A DNA stretch of 64,000 bases, from positions 28,682 to 92,681 of the forward strand of contig NZ_JAGTAR010000026.1 in the NCBI RefSeq assembly GCF_018156225.1. The letters run 5' to 3'. This DNA comes from Carboxylicivirga sediminis (GTDB lineage Bacteria > Bacteroidota > Bacteroidia > Bacteroidales > Marinilabiliaceae). Under the pieces are notes generated by a model that was given only the letters and a program-made list of their open reading frames with translations, did not search any database and had not been told where the DNA came from. The position numbers were made by a program, and so were the translations under genes. Below are positions 8,633 to 17,923 of the stretch, piece by piece; within the stretch, counting starts at the first letter, position 1, and every line of letters begins with the position of its first letter.

Positions 8633-10669
8633 ATGATTGACAAGTTTAAAGCAAAATTCGTAGAGGAGTCAAACGATAATGTTCATGACTTAGAGGAAGC
8701 GCTGTTGCTTCTTGAGAAAGATACGGGCAACAAAGAGATAGTTGAGCGGATCTTTCGTGCTATGCACACGCTTAAAGGTGGGGGAGCAATGTTTGGCTTT
8801 AATCAGTTAAGTGAATTTACGCATCACCTCGAAACGGTGTTTGATCTCGTAAGAAACAATAAGCTCGAGATAACCGATGATATTATTTCACTCACCTTTG
8901 AATCAATTGACCATATTAAGCACATGCTTGAAGTGGGCGATGTTGATGATGAAGAAGAACTGGAAAATCAACAGTCTTTTATTCAGCGAGTTCAACGCGT
9001 AGCAAACCTTGAAGGTGCAGTAGTACCTAAAACTCCGGTTGCCAAAGAAGAGGCTGTTAAGGATGACGGTTCCAAGACTTATCTGATCGACATCAAACCA
9101 AATGAAGAAATTCTCCGAAATGGAACCAATCCATTTTACCTGCTCGATGATTTGCACGCCATGGGTACTGCCAAAGTTGTGGCCTACCATGAAAAGGTAC
9201 CTGTATTAAGCAGTTTTAATCCGATAAGTAATTATTGTCAATGGCAGGTAGTTTTAAATACATCTGAATCTGTAAATGATATTAAGGATGTATTCATTTT
9301 TGTTGAGGATGAGTGTGATATAGCTATTAACGAAATTGGTGCAGGTAATTTGCTGACTTCAACTGAACTGGTCAATAAAATTGATGAGGCAGCTCGTCAT
9401 CAGAAACCATTGGTGAAAGATGAACTAGCTGGATTGGCCGTAAGTGCAGGTGATAGTGAAACTAAGAAGGATGGCAAGAAAAAGGTACAGTTAAAAGAGC
9501 ATAAAATATCAAGTATCAGGGTTAATTCTTCAAAGATTGATGAGTTGGTTAACCTGGTGAGTGAATTGGTAACCATACAGGCACAGCTCAACTTATTTGC
9601 CGAAAACGATGGTAACCCAGCCGTATTGGCTTTAGCCGAAAATATACAGAAGCTCAGTCGTCAATTGCGCGATAATGCTTTTTCAATAAGCCTTATACCG
9701 CTGCAAAGTGAATTAATGCGCTTCCAGAGGTTAGTGCGTGATTTGTCTAAAGAGCTACAGAAAGATATTGACTTTGTGATTGAAGGTGGTGATATTGAGC
9801 TTGACAAGAATATCATTGAGCACCTTACCGATCCTCTGTTACATATTATTCGTAATGCTGTTGATCATGGCATAGAACTGCCTGATGAGCGGATTAGTAA
9901 TGGAAAGTCACCTAAAGGAACTATTCTTTTCAAAGCATACTATTCGGGCGCCAGCGTTATTGTAAAAGTGATGGACGATGGTAAAGGAATTGATCCGGAG
10001 TTCATCCGTAACAAGGCCATTTCCAAGGGACTTATTGATAGCTCTACTGAACTGAGCAGAAAAGAAATATTTGAGTTGGTCTTCCTGAGCGGATTTTCAA
10101 CTAAGGACGAAGTAACCGATGTGTCAGGTCGTGGCGTTGGAATGGACGTAGTGAAGAAGAAAATTGGCGAAATCCGTGGTGAAGTTTCCTTAGATTCGGA
10201 AATAGGAAAAGGGACCACGCTTACGCTCGAGCTGCCAATGACACTATCAATTATTGACGGTTTATTGGTGCGGGTGTTTAATAATCAGTATGTGATTCCT
10301 ATTGCCAATATTGAAAAGATTTATGCGATTGATTCGGTATCGTTCGGTAAAACATTTAATCATGTTGTTAATATCGATAATGAGCAATATCCGTTTATAG
10401 ATTTGCGCGAAACGTTTGAAACAGAACTGGTAAATAAAGGTACTGAGCAACTGATATTGGTCAAATATGAAGATCGCAGAGTCGGACTGTTGGTGGATCA
10501 GGTGATTGGTGAATTCCAAACCGTGGTGAAACCTATGGGACGCTTCCTGAAAAAACAGGAAAATATTTCAGGTGCATCAATTATGGGCGACGGAACAATA
10601 GCAATGGTTATCGACACTAATCGTTTGATTCATAATAATGCCACTAAAAAATATCGAACCAAAAATTAA
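8633..10669 (+). CDS. cheA: Chemotaxis histidine kinase CheA
   Basis: Central kinase of the array, 678 residues. P1 Hpt domain at 1-110 with His45 in RAMHTLKGGGAMF; a P2-like region around 140-260; P3 dimerisation helices from about 293 (IDELVNLVSELV); HATPase domain with N-box HIIRNAVDHGIE near 400 and glycine boxes DDGKGID and SGRGVGMDVV; CheW-like P5 from about 530 to the end. All domains for autophosphorylation and coupling to CheW are present. Its 3' end overlaps the longest possible cheW frame by 32 bases. Confidence 0.97.
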   Translation: MIDKFKAKFVEESNDNVHDLEEALLLLEKDTGNKEIVERIFRAMHTLKGGGAMFGFNQLSEFTHHLETVFDLVRNNKLEITDDIISLTFESIDHIKHMLEVGDVDDEEELENQQSFIQRVQRVANLEGAVVPKTPVAKEEAVKDDGSKTYLIDIKPNEEILRNGTNPFYLLDDLHAMGTAKVVAYHEKVPVLSSFNPISNYCQWQVVLNTSESVNDIKDVFIFVEDECDIAINEIGAGNLLTSTELVNKIDEAARHQKPLVKDELAGLAVSAGDSETKKDGKKKVQLKEHKISSIRVNSSKIDELVNLVSELVTIQAQLNLFAENDGNPAVLALAENIQKLSRQLRDNAFSISLIPLQSELMRFQRLVRDLSKELQKDIDFVIEGGDIELDKNIIEHLTDPLLHIIRNAVDHGIELPDERISNGKSPKGTILFKAYYSGASVIVKVMDDGKGIDPEFIRNKAISKGLIDSSTELSRKEIFELVFLSGFSTKDEVTDVSGRGVGMDVVKKKIGEIRGEVSLDSEIGKGTTLTLELPMTLSIIDGLLVRVFNNQYVIPIANIEKIYAIDSVSFGKTFNHVVNIDNEQYPFIDLRETFETELVNKGTEQLILVKYEDRRVGLLVDQVIGEFQTVVKPMGRFLKKQENISGASIMGDGTIAMVIDTNRLIHNNATKKYRTKN

Positions 10670-10673
10670 AAAA

Positions 10674-11108
10674 ATGACATCAATTATTTCGTTTTTAATC
10701 AATGGAGAAGTATTTGCGTTCGATACACTGAAAGTTCGTAATATTCTTGAATTTGATAAGGTAACATGGGTACCAAATACCAAAAAATACCTGCTGGGAG
10801 TAATTAATCTGCATGGTAACATTATACCAATTGCCGATTTAAGAATGATGATGGGCACTGAGAATGCTGAAATAGGACAAGATACTGCCATTATTGTTGT
10901 GTCAGATGATGATAAAACAGATTCACTGATTGGCTTGGTGGTAGATGGTGTCAAAGAAGTGTTTGACCTCGATGAAGCCAGCCTTAAAGAATCAGTTATC
11001 AACGGTAATACTGGTTTGGTTCATACATTTACCGGGAGCATATTTAAAAATGATGAGTTTATTCACATCATTGATTTATCAGAAGTTGTACAGGAAATAG
11101 AAAAATAA
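10674..11108 (+). CDS. cheW: CheW coupling protein (first copy)
   Basis: A CheW scaffold protein that links the MCP to CheA. The chosen ATG at 10674 gives 144 residues beginning MTSIISFLINGEVFAFDTL, the normal CheW start; an in-frame ATG at 10638 would add 12 residues and overlap cheA. The VPNTKKYLLGVINLHGNIIP and IGLVVDGVKEVFDL segments are the standard CheW sheet motifs. The second cheW follows after six bases. Confidence 0.93.
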   Translation: MTSIISFLINGEVFAFDTLKVRNILEFDKVTWVPNTKKYLLGVINLHGNIIPIADLRMMMGTENAEIGQDTAIIVVSDDDKTDSLIGLVVDGVKEVFDLDEASLKESVINGNTGLVHTFTGSIFKNDEFIHIIDLSEVVQEIEK

Positions 11109-11114
11109 AGATAG

Positions 11115-11594
11115 ATGAGTCAGGAAGTTAATGCCTATCTAACCTTTGCTGTAGGGAACAATATTTTTGGAGTTCACGTTGAGAAGGTTGTTGAAATAAA
11201 GGAATATGCAGCACCAAAGTCTGTTCCGGAAAGCATGAGCTATGTCAAAGGAGTGGCTGACCATCGTGAGCAAATCATTCCAATTATCGATGCAGCAGCT
11301 AAGTTCAACCTCGGAGAAATCAATATTACACCTCAGTCGTGTATTGTGGTTTTAGAAATAGACAAAGCCGATGGCAGTGGGATGATGAGCATTGGTGTAT
11401 TGGTTGATGCGGTGTCTGATGTGTTCGAAACTGATGAATCGAAACTTAAGGCCATTGAAACAGATTATAAGCCAGGATATATTTCAGCTTCTTATCAGAA
11501 TGGCGATGACCTGGTGATGATACTAAATGCTGATAAGATATTTAGCGAAAAAGATATAATAAACCTTGGGGAAGTAGTGAAAGCTGTAAAGTAG
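11115..11594 (+). CDS. cheW: CheW coupling protein (second copy)
   Basis: A second 159-residue CheW domain protein, diverged from its neighbour (VPESMSYVKGVADHREQIIP, IGVLVDAVSDVFETDE). Two CheW genes in one operon may feed alternative coupling positions in the array, or one may serve the MCP-less sensors further downstream. Six bases separate it from the first cheW and ten from cheR. Confidence 0.93.
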   Translation: MSQEVNAYLTFAVGNNIFGVHVEKVVEIKEYAAPKSVPESMSYVKGVADHREQIIPIIDAAAKFNLGEINITPQSCIVVLEIDKADGSGMMSIGVLVDAVSDVFETDESKLKAIETDYKPGYISASYQNGDDLVMILNADKIFSEKDIINLGEVVKAVK

Positions 11595-11604
11595 AGATGA
11601 CCGG

Positions 11605-12468
11605 ATGTTTGGAGTAGGAAATATAGGTAAAGAGAAGGAATTGGATGCGTTTAAAGCTGAGCTTTCGGAAAAGGATTTTCAGGCATTCAGCGAATTTATC
11701 TATAACGAATATGGTATTAAGATGCCGCCCGTTAAGCGGGTGATGCTGCAGGGAAGGCTGTTAAAGCGTATTCGTGAACTCAACATGAAGTCATATACCG
11801 AATACAAAGAATACTTCTTCAGCAAAGAAGGGCAGGCGAAAGAGATATATAATTTTCTGAATGTAGTAACGACTAACAAGACAGACTTTTTTCGCGAACC
11901 GGTTCATTTTGATTTTTTACGAAATGAGGTACTGCCAAAGCATAGTGGAAATGGATTTTTTAAAGTTTGGAGCGCGGGCTGTTCAAGTGGTGAAGAGCCA
12001 TACACGATTTCAATAGTGCTTAATGAATATAAACGTGAGTCTCCTTCTTTTAACTTTTCAATACATGGCTCTGATATTTCAAATAAGGTATTAAGCTCGG
12101 CTGCTAAAGGGGTTTACGCTGAAAATAAGATAGCCATCATTCCATTGGAATTGAAAAAAAGATATTTCTTAAAAAGCAAAGATCGCTTGAATCCAACAGT
12201 TAGGGTAAAGCCAGAATTGCAACGAAATATTGCCCTGAAGCATGTTAATTTAATGGACAGTCATTACGACATGAATGAAACCTTTGATGTTATTTTCTGC
12301 CGTAATGTGTTAATTTATTTTGACAGGGCAACACAAGAAAGAGTAATAGGGAAACTATGTAATTACCTGAAACCCGGAGGGATCTTTTTCATTGGTCACT
12401 CGGAGTCATTATCGGGAATGAATGTGCCTTTAGATCATATAAGGCCAACAATTTTTAGAAAAATATAA
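11605..12468 (+). CDS. cheR: Chemoreceptor glutamate methyltransferase CheR
   Basis: Transfers methyl groups from S-adenosylmethionine to MCP glutamates. At 287 residues it has the N-terminal helical domain (FSEFIYNEYGIKMPPVKR) and the Rossmann catalytic domain with WSAGCSSGEEPYT near residue 121 (SAM binding) and IFCRNVLIYFDRAT near 229. These motifs are intact, unlike the pseudo-CheR at 17924. It is the likely partner of the NYEKF tail on the MCP at 5794. Confidence 0.96.
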   Translation: MFGVGNIGKEKELDAFKAELSEKDFQAFSEFIYNEYGIKMPPVKRVMLQGRLLKRIRELNMKSYTEYKEYFFSKEGQAKEIYNFLNVVTTNKTDFFREPVHFDFLRNEVLPKHSGNGFFKVWSAGCSSGEEPYTISIVLNEYKRESPSFNFSIHGSDISNKVLSSAAKGVYAENKIAIIPLELKKRYFLKSKDRLNPTVRVKPELQRNIALKHVNLMDSHYDMNETFDVIFCRNVLIYFDRATQERVIGKLCNYLKPGGIFFIGHSESLSGMNVPLDHIRPTIFRKI

Positions 12469-12494
12469 CTAGTCCGGAATATAAAAAAACAATT

Positions 12495-13394
12495 ATGAGC
12501 AATTTATCTGACAAACAACTTTTACGCGAACTCAGGTTACGACTTGAAGAAAGGAAAAAGTTAGATAATGAGATGAAGGAATTATCAAAGGATTTTCAGA
12601 GTGTAACTAAAAAGCTGAAAGAGTCTGAGGCGTTAAAGAGCCACTTTATCTCAAATATTTCTAACGAAATAGTGAATCCATTTACATCGATTCTTGGTTT
12701 ATCTAAAGCCATCCTTTCGGTAGAAAAAAACGACTGGAAAAAAGTTGTTTCAATGGTAGCGCTTATCCATAGCGAAGCTTTTAACCTGGATTTTCAGTTA
12801 CGCAATATATTTGTGGCAGCCAAAATTGAAGCTGGCGAGATAGCTCCTAACATTACCAAAGTTAATATCCGCAGCCTGGTGCAAACAGTTGTTGATTCGT
12901 TCAACATCATCTCGCGCAAGATGGGTATCGATATTAAAATTGAATTCAATATTGAGCATGGTTTTGGAAAGAATTTTTATTTTAAAACTGATTCAGAGAA
13001 GCTGAAGCTTGTTTTAAGTAATCTATTGAATAATGCCCTGAAATATAGCTATAAGGATAGCCAGGTGATTCTGAAAATGTGGGTGGATGAAGATGTTTTA
13101 CATGCTTCAGTGCAGGATTTTGGTACTGGTATTTCAGAAAAGAATCAGAAAATTATATTCGAGCGTTTCAAGCGTCTTGACTCAGGTATCAACTCAATCA
13201 ACCGCGGGCATGGTCTTGGATTGTCAATTACCAAAGCATTATTAGATGTGCTGGGTGGAGATATTGACATTAAGAGCCAAAAGGGAGAAGGCTCAACCTT
13301 CTCAATTGCTCTTCCAGAAGCGCGCAACATCGTTGAAGGATTTAGTGGCGATGGCAATGATGTGTTCTTTGATGATGATGATGAGATTTTTTAA
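12495..13394 (+). CDS. Histidine kinase-like protein lacking the phospho-accepting histidine
   Basis: A 299-residue soluble protein: N-terminal coiled coil (5-48), HisKA-like dimerisation helices (about 45-110), HATPase domain (about 130-275) and an Asp-rich tail. The H-box reads FISNISNEIVNPF where kinases have F-x-x-x-x-S-H-E-x-x-x-P-L; the codon at the His position is AAC, giving Asn57. His50 lies seven residues earlier and is not in the usual place. The N-box NNALKYS and glycine boxes DFGTGIS and GHGLGLSITKAL look intact. It may bind ATP, act as a phosphatase or adaptor, or dock on CheA. It sits between cheR and cheD. Confidence 0.85.
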   Translation: MSNLSDKQLLRELRLRLEERKKLDNEMKELSKDFQSVTKKLKESEALKSHFISNISNEIVNPFTSILGLSKAILSVEKNDWKKVVSMVALIHSEAFNLDFQLRNIFVAAKIEAGEIAPNITKVNIRSLVQTVVDSFNIISRKMGIDIKIEFNIEHGFGKNFYFKTDSEKLKLVLSNLLNNALKYSYKDSQVILKMWVDEDVLHASVQDFGTGISEKNQKIIFERFKRLDSGINSINRGHGLGLSITKALLDVLGGDIDIKSQKGEGSTFSIALPEARNIVEGFSGDGNDVFFDDDDEIF

Positions 13395-13405
13395 GACAGT
13401 GTTAG

Positions 13406-13882
13406 ATGGAAAATAGATATTTGCAACATTTTCTATACCCCTCTTCACTGTTCGCAAGCAAAGAACCGTATGTGATAAAAACCATACTTGGGAGTTGCGT
13501 TGCTATCTGCCTGTGGGATCCAAAGCTGAAAATTGGTGGGATGAACCACTACATGCTTCCCAACTGGAATGGTAATGATTTAGCTTCGCCAAAGTATGGT
13601 AATATTGCTATCGATAAGCTGGTGGAACGCATGCTATATCTTGGTAGCGATATAAAAAACATACAAGCCAAAATATTTGGAGGCGGCGAATTGCTTGAGT
13701 CTGCAACCGGTAACTCCAATATGATTGGTGAGCGTAATATTAGGGTTGCGCGTTTGATGCTTGAGGAGAAGAAAATCCCGATTGTAGCATCAAGTACAGG
13801 TGGAAGAAGGGGAAGGAAAATTATTTTTTTCAACGATACAGGAGAAGTAAGGCATAAGTTTCTGGAAAAAAAGGTATATTAA
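13406..13882 (+). CDS. cheD: Chemoreceptor glutamine deamidase CheD
   Basis: Deamidates receptor glutamines and can be modulated by CheC/CheX-type proteins. The 158-residue sequence contains the catalytic signature TILGSCVAICLWDP (Cys31) and GGMNHYMLP (His48), with FGGGELLES and STGGRRGRKIIF in the usual order. It lies 11 bases after the pseudo-kinase gene. No CheC is present in the window. Confidence 0.94.
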   Translation: MENRYLQHFLYPSSLFASKEPYVIKTILGSCVAICLWDPKLKIGGMNHYMLPNWNGNDLASPKYGNIAIDKLVERMLYLGSDIKNIQAKIFGGGELLESATGNSNMIGERNIRVARLMLEEKKIPIVASSTGGRRGRKIIFFNDTGEVRHKFLEKKVY

Positions 13883-13930
13883 ACCTGTGTTGTAAAGGCC
13901 ATGGGCCAACAAAAAAAGGTGAAGCTGAAC

Positions 13931-13959
13931 AACCAAATTAGCTGAGTAGCTAATTGGTT
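13931..13959 (+). promoter_or_regulatory. Hairpin in the cheD-cheB gap
   Basis: An inverted repeat with the perfect core AATTAGCT / AGCTAATT around a GAGT loop, lengthened to about 12 pairs with one bulged A. It sits in the largest gap (165 bases) of the chemosensory run. No T-run follows, so it is not a clear terminator; a stability or attenuation element is possible. Confidence 0.4.
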
Positions 13960-14047
13960 GAATGAATTGGGAATAACAAAAGAGTGTCTTGATTATTGTA
14001 AGATAGTAAGAGATTAGAATCGGGTTCTCAGATAAAATATTTTGCGC

Positions 14048-15127
14048 ATGAAGAAAAAGATTCGAGTACTAGTAGTTGATGATTCTGCGGTTGTCAGGCA
14101 GAGCTTGTCATCCATCCTTGAATCTGATCCGGGCATTGAAGTCATGGGCACGGCGGCAGATCCAATTATTGCCGTTAAAAAAATCATGAAAGAAATTCCG
14201 GATGTTATAACACTTGACATTGAAATGCCCCGTATGGATGGATTAACCTTCCTGCGAAAAATCATGTCGCAACACCCTATACCGGTTGTGGTTATCTCCA
14301 GCCTCACCACTGAAGGAACGGAAGTGGCCATGAAGGCACTGGAGTATGGTGCCAGCGAAATCATTGGCAAGCCGGCGATGAATGCCGCTCAGTTTATTAA
14401 TGAATCGAAAATAATGCTTTGCGATGCCGTTAAGGCCGCTGCCCAGGTAAAGTTGAAGCGTCGCACCATTGCTGCGCCTGTGGCACAAGTGAGTGTGAAG
14501 CCCAAGTACTCAGCCGATGTCATACTTGATAAACCTGCCAGTTTTAAGCAGATTATTGATACCGAAAAGATTGTTGTGCTGGGTGCATCCACAGGAGGTA
14601 CAGAAGCGATTCGTAACTTTTTAAAGGCATTACCTGCTAAGGTGCCGGGTATTGCTATTGTGCAGCATATGCCCGAAGGATTTACCAAGTCATTTGCCAA
14701 TAGCCTTAACAATATCTGTGGACTGGAGGTGAAGGAAGCCGAAAATGGTGATAAACTCTACCAGGGACGCGTGTTAATTGCACCTGGTAGCAAGCACATG
14801 CTGCTGAAAAGGGTAGGCAAAGAATATACTGTAGAAGTGAAAGAAGGTCCATTAGTCAATCGTCACAGGCCATCAGTTGATGTGTTGTTTCGCTCAGCAG
14901 CACGTTATGCCGGCAATAATGCTACCGGAATATTATTGACCGGAATGGGTAACGATGGAGCCAAAGGCTTGTTGGAACTCAAGGACGCCGGTGCACATAC
15001 CATTGCTCAGGATGAGGCTTCATCGGTAGTGTTTGGTATGCCCAAAGAGGCTATTAAATTAGGTGCCGCCAGCAAGGTATTGCCACTAGATAAGATGGCA
15101 GCCTATTTATTGTCGCGCCTGGGATAA
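14048..15127 (+). CDS. cheB: Chemotaxis response regulator / methylesterase CheB
   Basis: Removes methyl groups from receptors and deamidates glutamines, controlled by phosphorylation. With the ATG at 14048 (a TTG at 14042 would add two residues) it has 359 residues. Receiver domain: VVDDSAV and acceptor Asp57 in [10 protein letters not shown]. Esterase domain: [11 protein letters not shown] (Ser), [13 protein letters not shown] (His) and [12 protein letters not shown] (Asp). It closes the conventional half of the cluster. Confidence 0.95.
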   Translation: MKKKIRVLVVDDSAVVRQSLSSILESDPGIEVMGTAADPIIAVKKIMKEIPDVITLDIEMPRMDGLTFLRKIMSQHPIPVVVISSLTTEGTEVAMKALEYGASEIIGKPAMNAAQFINESKIMLCDAVKAAAQVKLKRRTIAAPVAQVSVKPKYSADVILDKPASFKQIIDTEKIVVLGASTGGTEAIRNFLKALPAKVPGIAIVQHMPEGFTKSFANSLNNICGLEVKEAENGDKLYQGRVLIAPGSKHMLLKRVGKEYTVEVKEGPLVNRHRPSVDVLFRSAARYAGNNATGILLTGMGNDGAKGLLELKDAGAHTIAQDEASSVVFGMPKEAIKLGAASKVLPLDKMAAYLLSRLG

Positions 15128-15178
15128 CAGCAATAATTACTATTTTTACCACTCGTCTATAAAATAAGAATTACACAT

Positions 15179-17056
15179 ATGGCAAAGGTCAATATTAAGA
15201 ATATCAGAAGCAGATATACTTTAAGAGGTTTTATGCTTGGATTGGTCATATTCCTTTTTACAGTTTTTCTGAGCAACAGCATTTTTGATCACGTTAACCA
15301 ACAGCCTACCTTTTATAATCTCTATAGTTTCTTCCCTGGGTTGTGGGTTATTACGTTTCTGCCCTTCATTACTGCGTTAGCCGGTTACCTGATAGCAGGT
15401 AACTTTGCTGTTTTTATTCGTAAGCAACGTAAGCATATCAAGCAAGAGGCCAGCAAAAGTGAAAAAGTGCTCGAATTTGTTGATAACCTGCGTAAAGATA
15501 ATTTCGAATCAGATCTGAATCTTAATGACAGAAAAGATAAACTGGCTCAGTCATTACTTCGCTTACGCGATTACCTGATTAAAAGCAAAAAGGACGAGGA
15601 GCAGCGACGCATTGAAGAAGAACAACGGACATGGGTAACTCAGGGGCTGGCGCATTTTGGGGAGTTGTTGCGTAAGGAAAATGATAATATTGAAGATTTA
15701 AGCTACAATATAATCAGGTACCTGGTTGATTATATGAAAATTAATCAGGCTGGATTCTATTTATTGAATAACATCAATTCAACCAACAAATATTTCGAAC
15801 TGACTGCCTGCGTAGCCTATGATCGCAAAAAGTTTGCCGATAAACGCATTGATTGGGAGGATGGACTGATTGGTCGTTGTGCCTTGGAAAAGGAAACGAT
15901 ACACCTGACCGATGTGCCTGATAACTATCTGAATATTACCTCCGGATTAGGTGATGCCAACCCAAGAAGCATATTAATTGTACCACTCAAAACCAACGAC
16001 GAAATCTATGGTGTGATTGAGATGGCCTCGTTTAAGGATTTTGCAGAGTTTGAAATTGAATTTGTTGAGAAGATTGCTGAAAGTATTGCTCTAACTATCT
16101 CTTCGGTACAAAATACCATCCGCACCACAAAACTGCTGAAGGAAACACAAAATCAGGCTGAAAGAATGCTTCAGCAGGAGGAGGAGTTGAGGCAGAACCT
16201 TGAAGAGATGCAGGCCACACAGGAAGAGAGTGATCGTCGCGAGGTGGAAATGAAAGGTATTTTGGAGGCCATTGATCATGCTGCTATCAGCTCAGAGTTT
16301 GAAGTAGATGGCACATTGATTAACGTTAATCAGAACTTTCTGAGAACCTTCCGATATAATCCTGAAGAAATTGAGGGACAAAATATCAAGATTTTCTTTT
16401 TCAAAGACGATGCTGAAGGCCTCGATCAGATTCTGACTGATTTGAGAAACGGTCATAACTTTAAAGGACGTGTGCGTCGTCGTACCAAGATGGGAGACGA
16501 AATATATCTGTTAACCACTTACACGCCAGTTATTGATCACGAAGGGGAAATTATTAAAATTCTCAGCCTAGAAAATGATATCACTGAACAGGTAACCATG
16601 GAGGAAGAGTTGAAACGCAGTAAAGATGAGCTGGGTATCATGCTTGAAGAAGCCAAAAAAGAAGTGACCGAGCAGTTTAAAGAAGTGGAGGCTGTTAAGA
16701 TTAGAAATGAGAAAACTCTGGAGGGAGCATTAGATGCCATTATAACTACCAACAAGGAAGGGATCTTAGAGTTCTTTAATGCAGCTGCTGAGAAACTATG
16801 GGGATACGATAGAAGTGAGGTATTAGGGCAGCATGTAGCCATGTTATTTTCTGAATCAACTGTGGCCAATGACGAGTTTATCTCCGCTTTTGTATCTAAT
16901 GACAAAACCAAGATAATTGGTGAACGTCGAGAGGCTCCAATCAAAAATAAGGTAGGCAGTGAAGAACCAGTGCTGTTTCTATTATCGGAGGCTGAATACG
17001 GAGATGATCATTCTTATACAGCATTTATTCAGCAGGTTGAAGTTGAGTTGTTTTAG
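15179..17056 (+). CDS. Membrane-bound GAF-PAS-PAS sensor without output domain
   Basis: A 625-residue protein with two N-terminal membrane segments (about 15-38 and 55-75), a GAF domain (about 150-315), a Glu/Gln-rich coiled coil (315-360, for example ELRQNLEEMQATQEES) and two PAS domains (363-475 and 510-620). It ends after the second PAS; there is no kinase, cyclase or MCP hairpin. The GAF motif TDVPDNYLNITSGLG and IVPLK recurs in the proteins at 19411 and 20159. It heads a block with CheR, pseudo-CheR and CheB genes; its acidic coiled coil is a possible methylation substrate (inference). Confidence 0.85.
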   Translation: MAKVNIKNIRSRYTLRGFMLGLVIFLFTVFLSNSIFDHVNQQPTFYNLYSFFPGLWVITFLPFITALAGYLIAGNFAVFIRKQRKHIKQEASKSEKVLEFVDNLRKDNFESDLNLNDRKDKLAQSLLRLRDYLIKSKKDEEQRRIEEEQRTWVTQGLAHFGELLRKENDNIEDLSYNIIRYLVDYMKINQAGFYLLNNINSTNKYFELTACVAYDRKKFADKRIDWEDGLIGRCALEKETIHLTDVPDNYLNITSGLGDANPRSILIVPLKTNDEIYGVIEMASFKDFAEFEIEFVEKIAESIALTISSVQNTIRTTKLLKETQNQAERMLQQEEELRQNLEEMQATQEESDRREVEMKGILEAIDHAAISSEFEVDGTLINVNQNFLRTFRYNPEEIEGQNIKIFFFKDDAEGLDQILTDLRNGHNFKGRVRRRTKMGDEIYLLTTYTPVIDHEGEIIKILSLENDITEQVTMEEELKRSKDELGIMLEEAKKEVTEQFKEVEAVKIRNEKTLEGALDAIITTNKEGILEFFNAAAEKLWGYDRSEVLGQHVAMLFSESTVANDEFISAFVSNDKTKIIGERREAPIKNKVGSEEPVLFLLSEAEYGDDHSYTAFIQQVEVELF

Positions 17057-17079
17057 ATAATCTGAAAAGAACCATTAGA

Positions 17080-17922
17080 ATGGATTTTAAGCATTATCTG
17101 CAAGTGTTGAAGGAGAATACACCTTACGATTTTAGTAATTATTCCGATAATTCAATCAAGAGGCGTTTGCAGAAGGTGATCGCGGATAATGATCTGACCA
17201 TTGACGAACTGCTCGAAAAAACCCAGAATGATAAAGGTTTTATTGAGCGATTGGTAGAGGATATAACCGTTAATACTACGGAATTATTTCGTGATCCGGA
17301 GTTATGGCCGGCTTTCTACGAAAAGTTGTTGCCAATGCTAAAAGGCAAAAAGACCTTTAACATCTGGCATGCAGGCTGTAGTTCAGGTATGGAAGTGTAT
17401 TCCAATATGATTCTGTTGAATGAGCTCGGGTTGCTCGAAAAAGCACGCATTTTTGCTACGGATATCAGTGCTAACATGGTACGGCAGTGCAAAAACGGGA
17501 GTTATCGCTATGGTTTTAATAAGATGCAATTGACTGATTTCAAAGCAGTACTTCGAAAGTATCCACTTAATGGTATATCGGCCATTGACTTTTCAAAGTA
17601 CTTTGAAATTGATGAGGCATCAGACCGTATTACTGTTAAAGAGTTTCTGAGAGAAAAGGTGGATGTAAGACAGCATGATCTGGTGCAAAGTAATCCGCCT
17701 TTTTATCACAAGTTTGATATAATTTTTTGCCGAAATGTGTTGATATACTTTAATGCCAATCTGCAATCGAAAGTATATCAGATGTTCCATAAGCAATTAT
17801 ACCCAAAAGGTGCTATGATACTAGGAAATCACGAAAGTCTGACTGGTTTTTATAATACCAAGTTTAATAAAAACGGGCCCGTATATACCAAAAGCAACTC
17901 CTTTCATTTTAAATATCATTAA
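17080..17922 (+). CDS. CheR-type methyltransferase (second copy)
   Basis: A 280-residue CheR homologue with the helical N-terminal domain (SIKRRLQKVIADNDL), TELFRDPELWPAFYEKLLP, the SAM site WHAGCSSGMEVYS near residue 96 and IFCRNVLIYFNANLQ near 214. The Glu-Glu-Pro usually found after CSSG is replaced by Met-Glu-Val, a mild change. The start follows the GAF-PAS gene by 23 bases and its stop lies one base before the pseudo-CheR gene. It probably methylates a partner encoded in this block. Confidence 0.9.
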   Translation: MDFKHYLQVLKENTPYDFSNYSDNSIKRRLQKVIADNDLTIDELLEKTQNDKGFIERLVEDITVNTTELFRDPELWPAFYEKLLPMLKGKKTFNIWHAGCSSGMEVYSNMILLNELGLLEKARIFATDISANMVRQCKNGSYRYGFNKMQLTDFKAVLRKYPLNGISAIDFSKYFEIDEASDRITVKEFLREKVDVRQHDLVQSNPPFYHKFDIIFCRNVLIYFNANLQSKVYQMFHKQLYPKGAMILGNHESLTGFYNTKFNKNGPVYTKSNSFHFKYH

Positions 17923-17923
17923 T

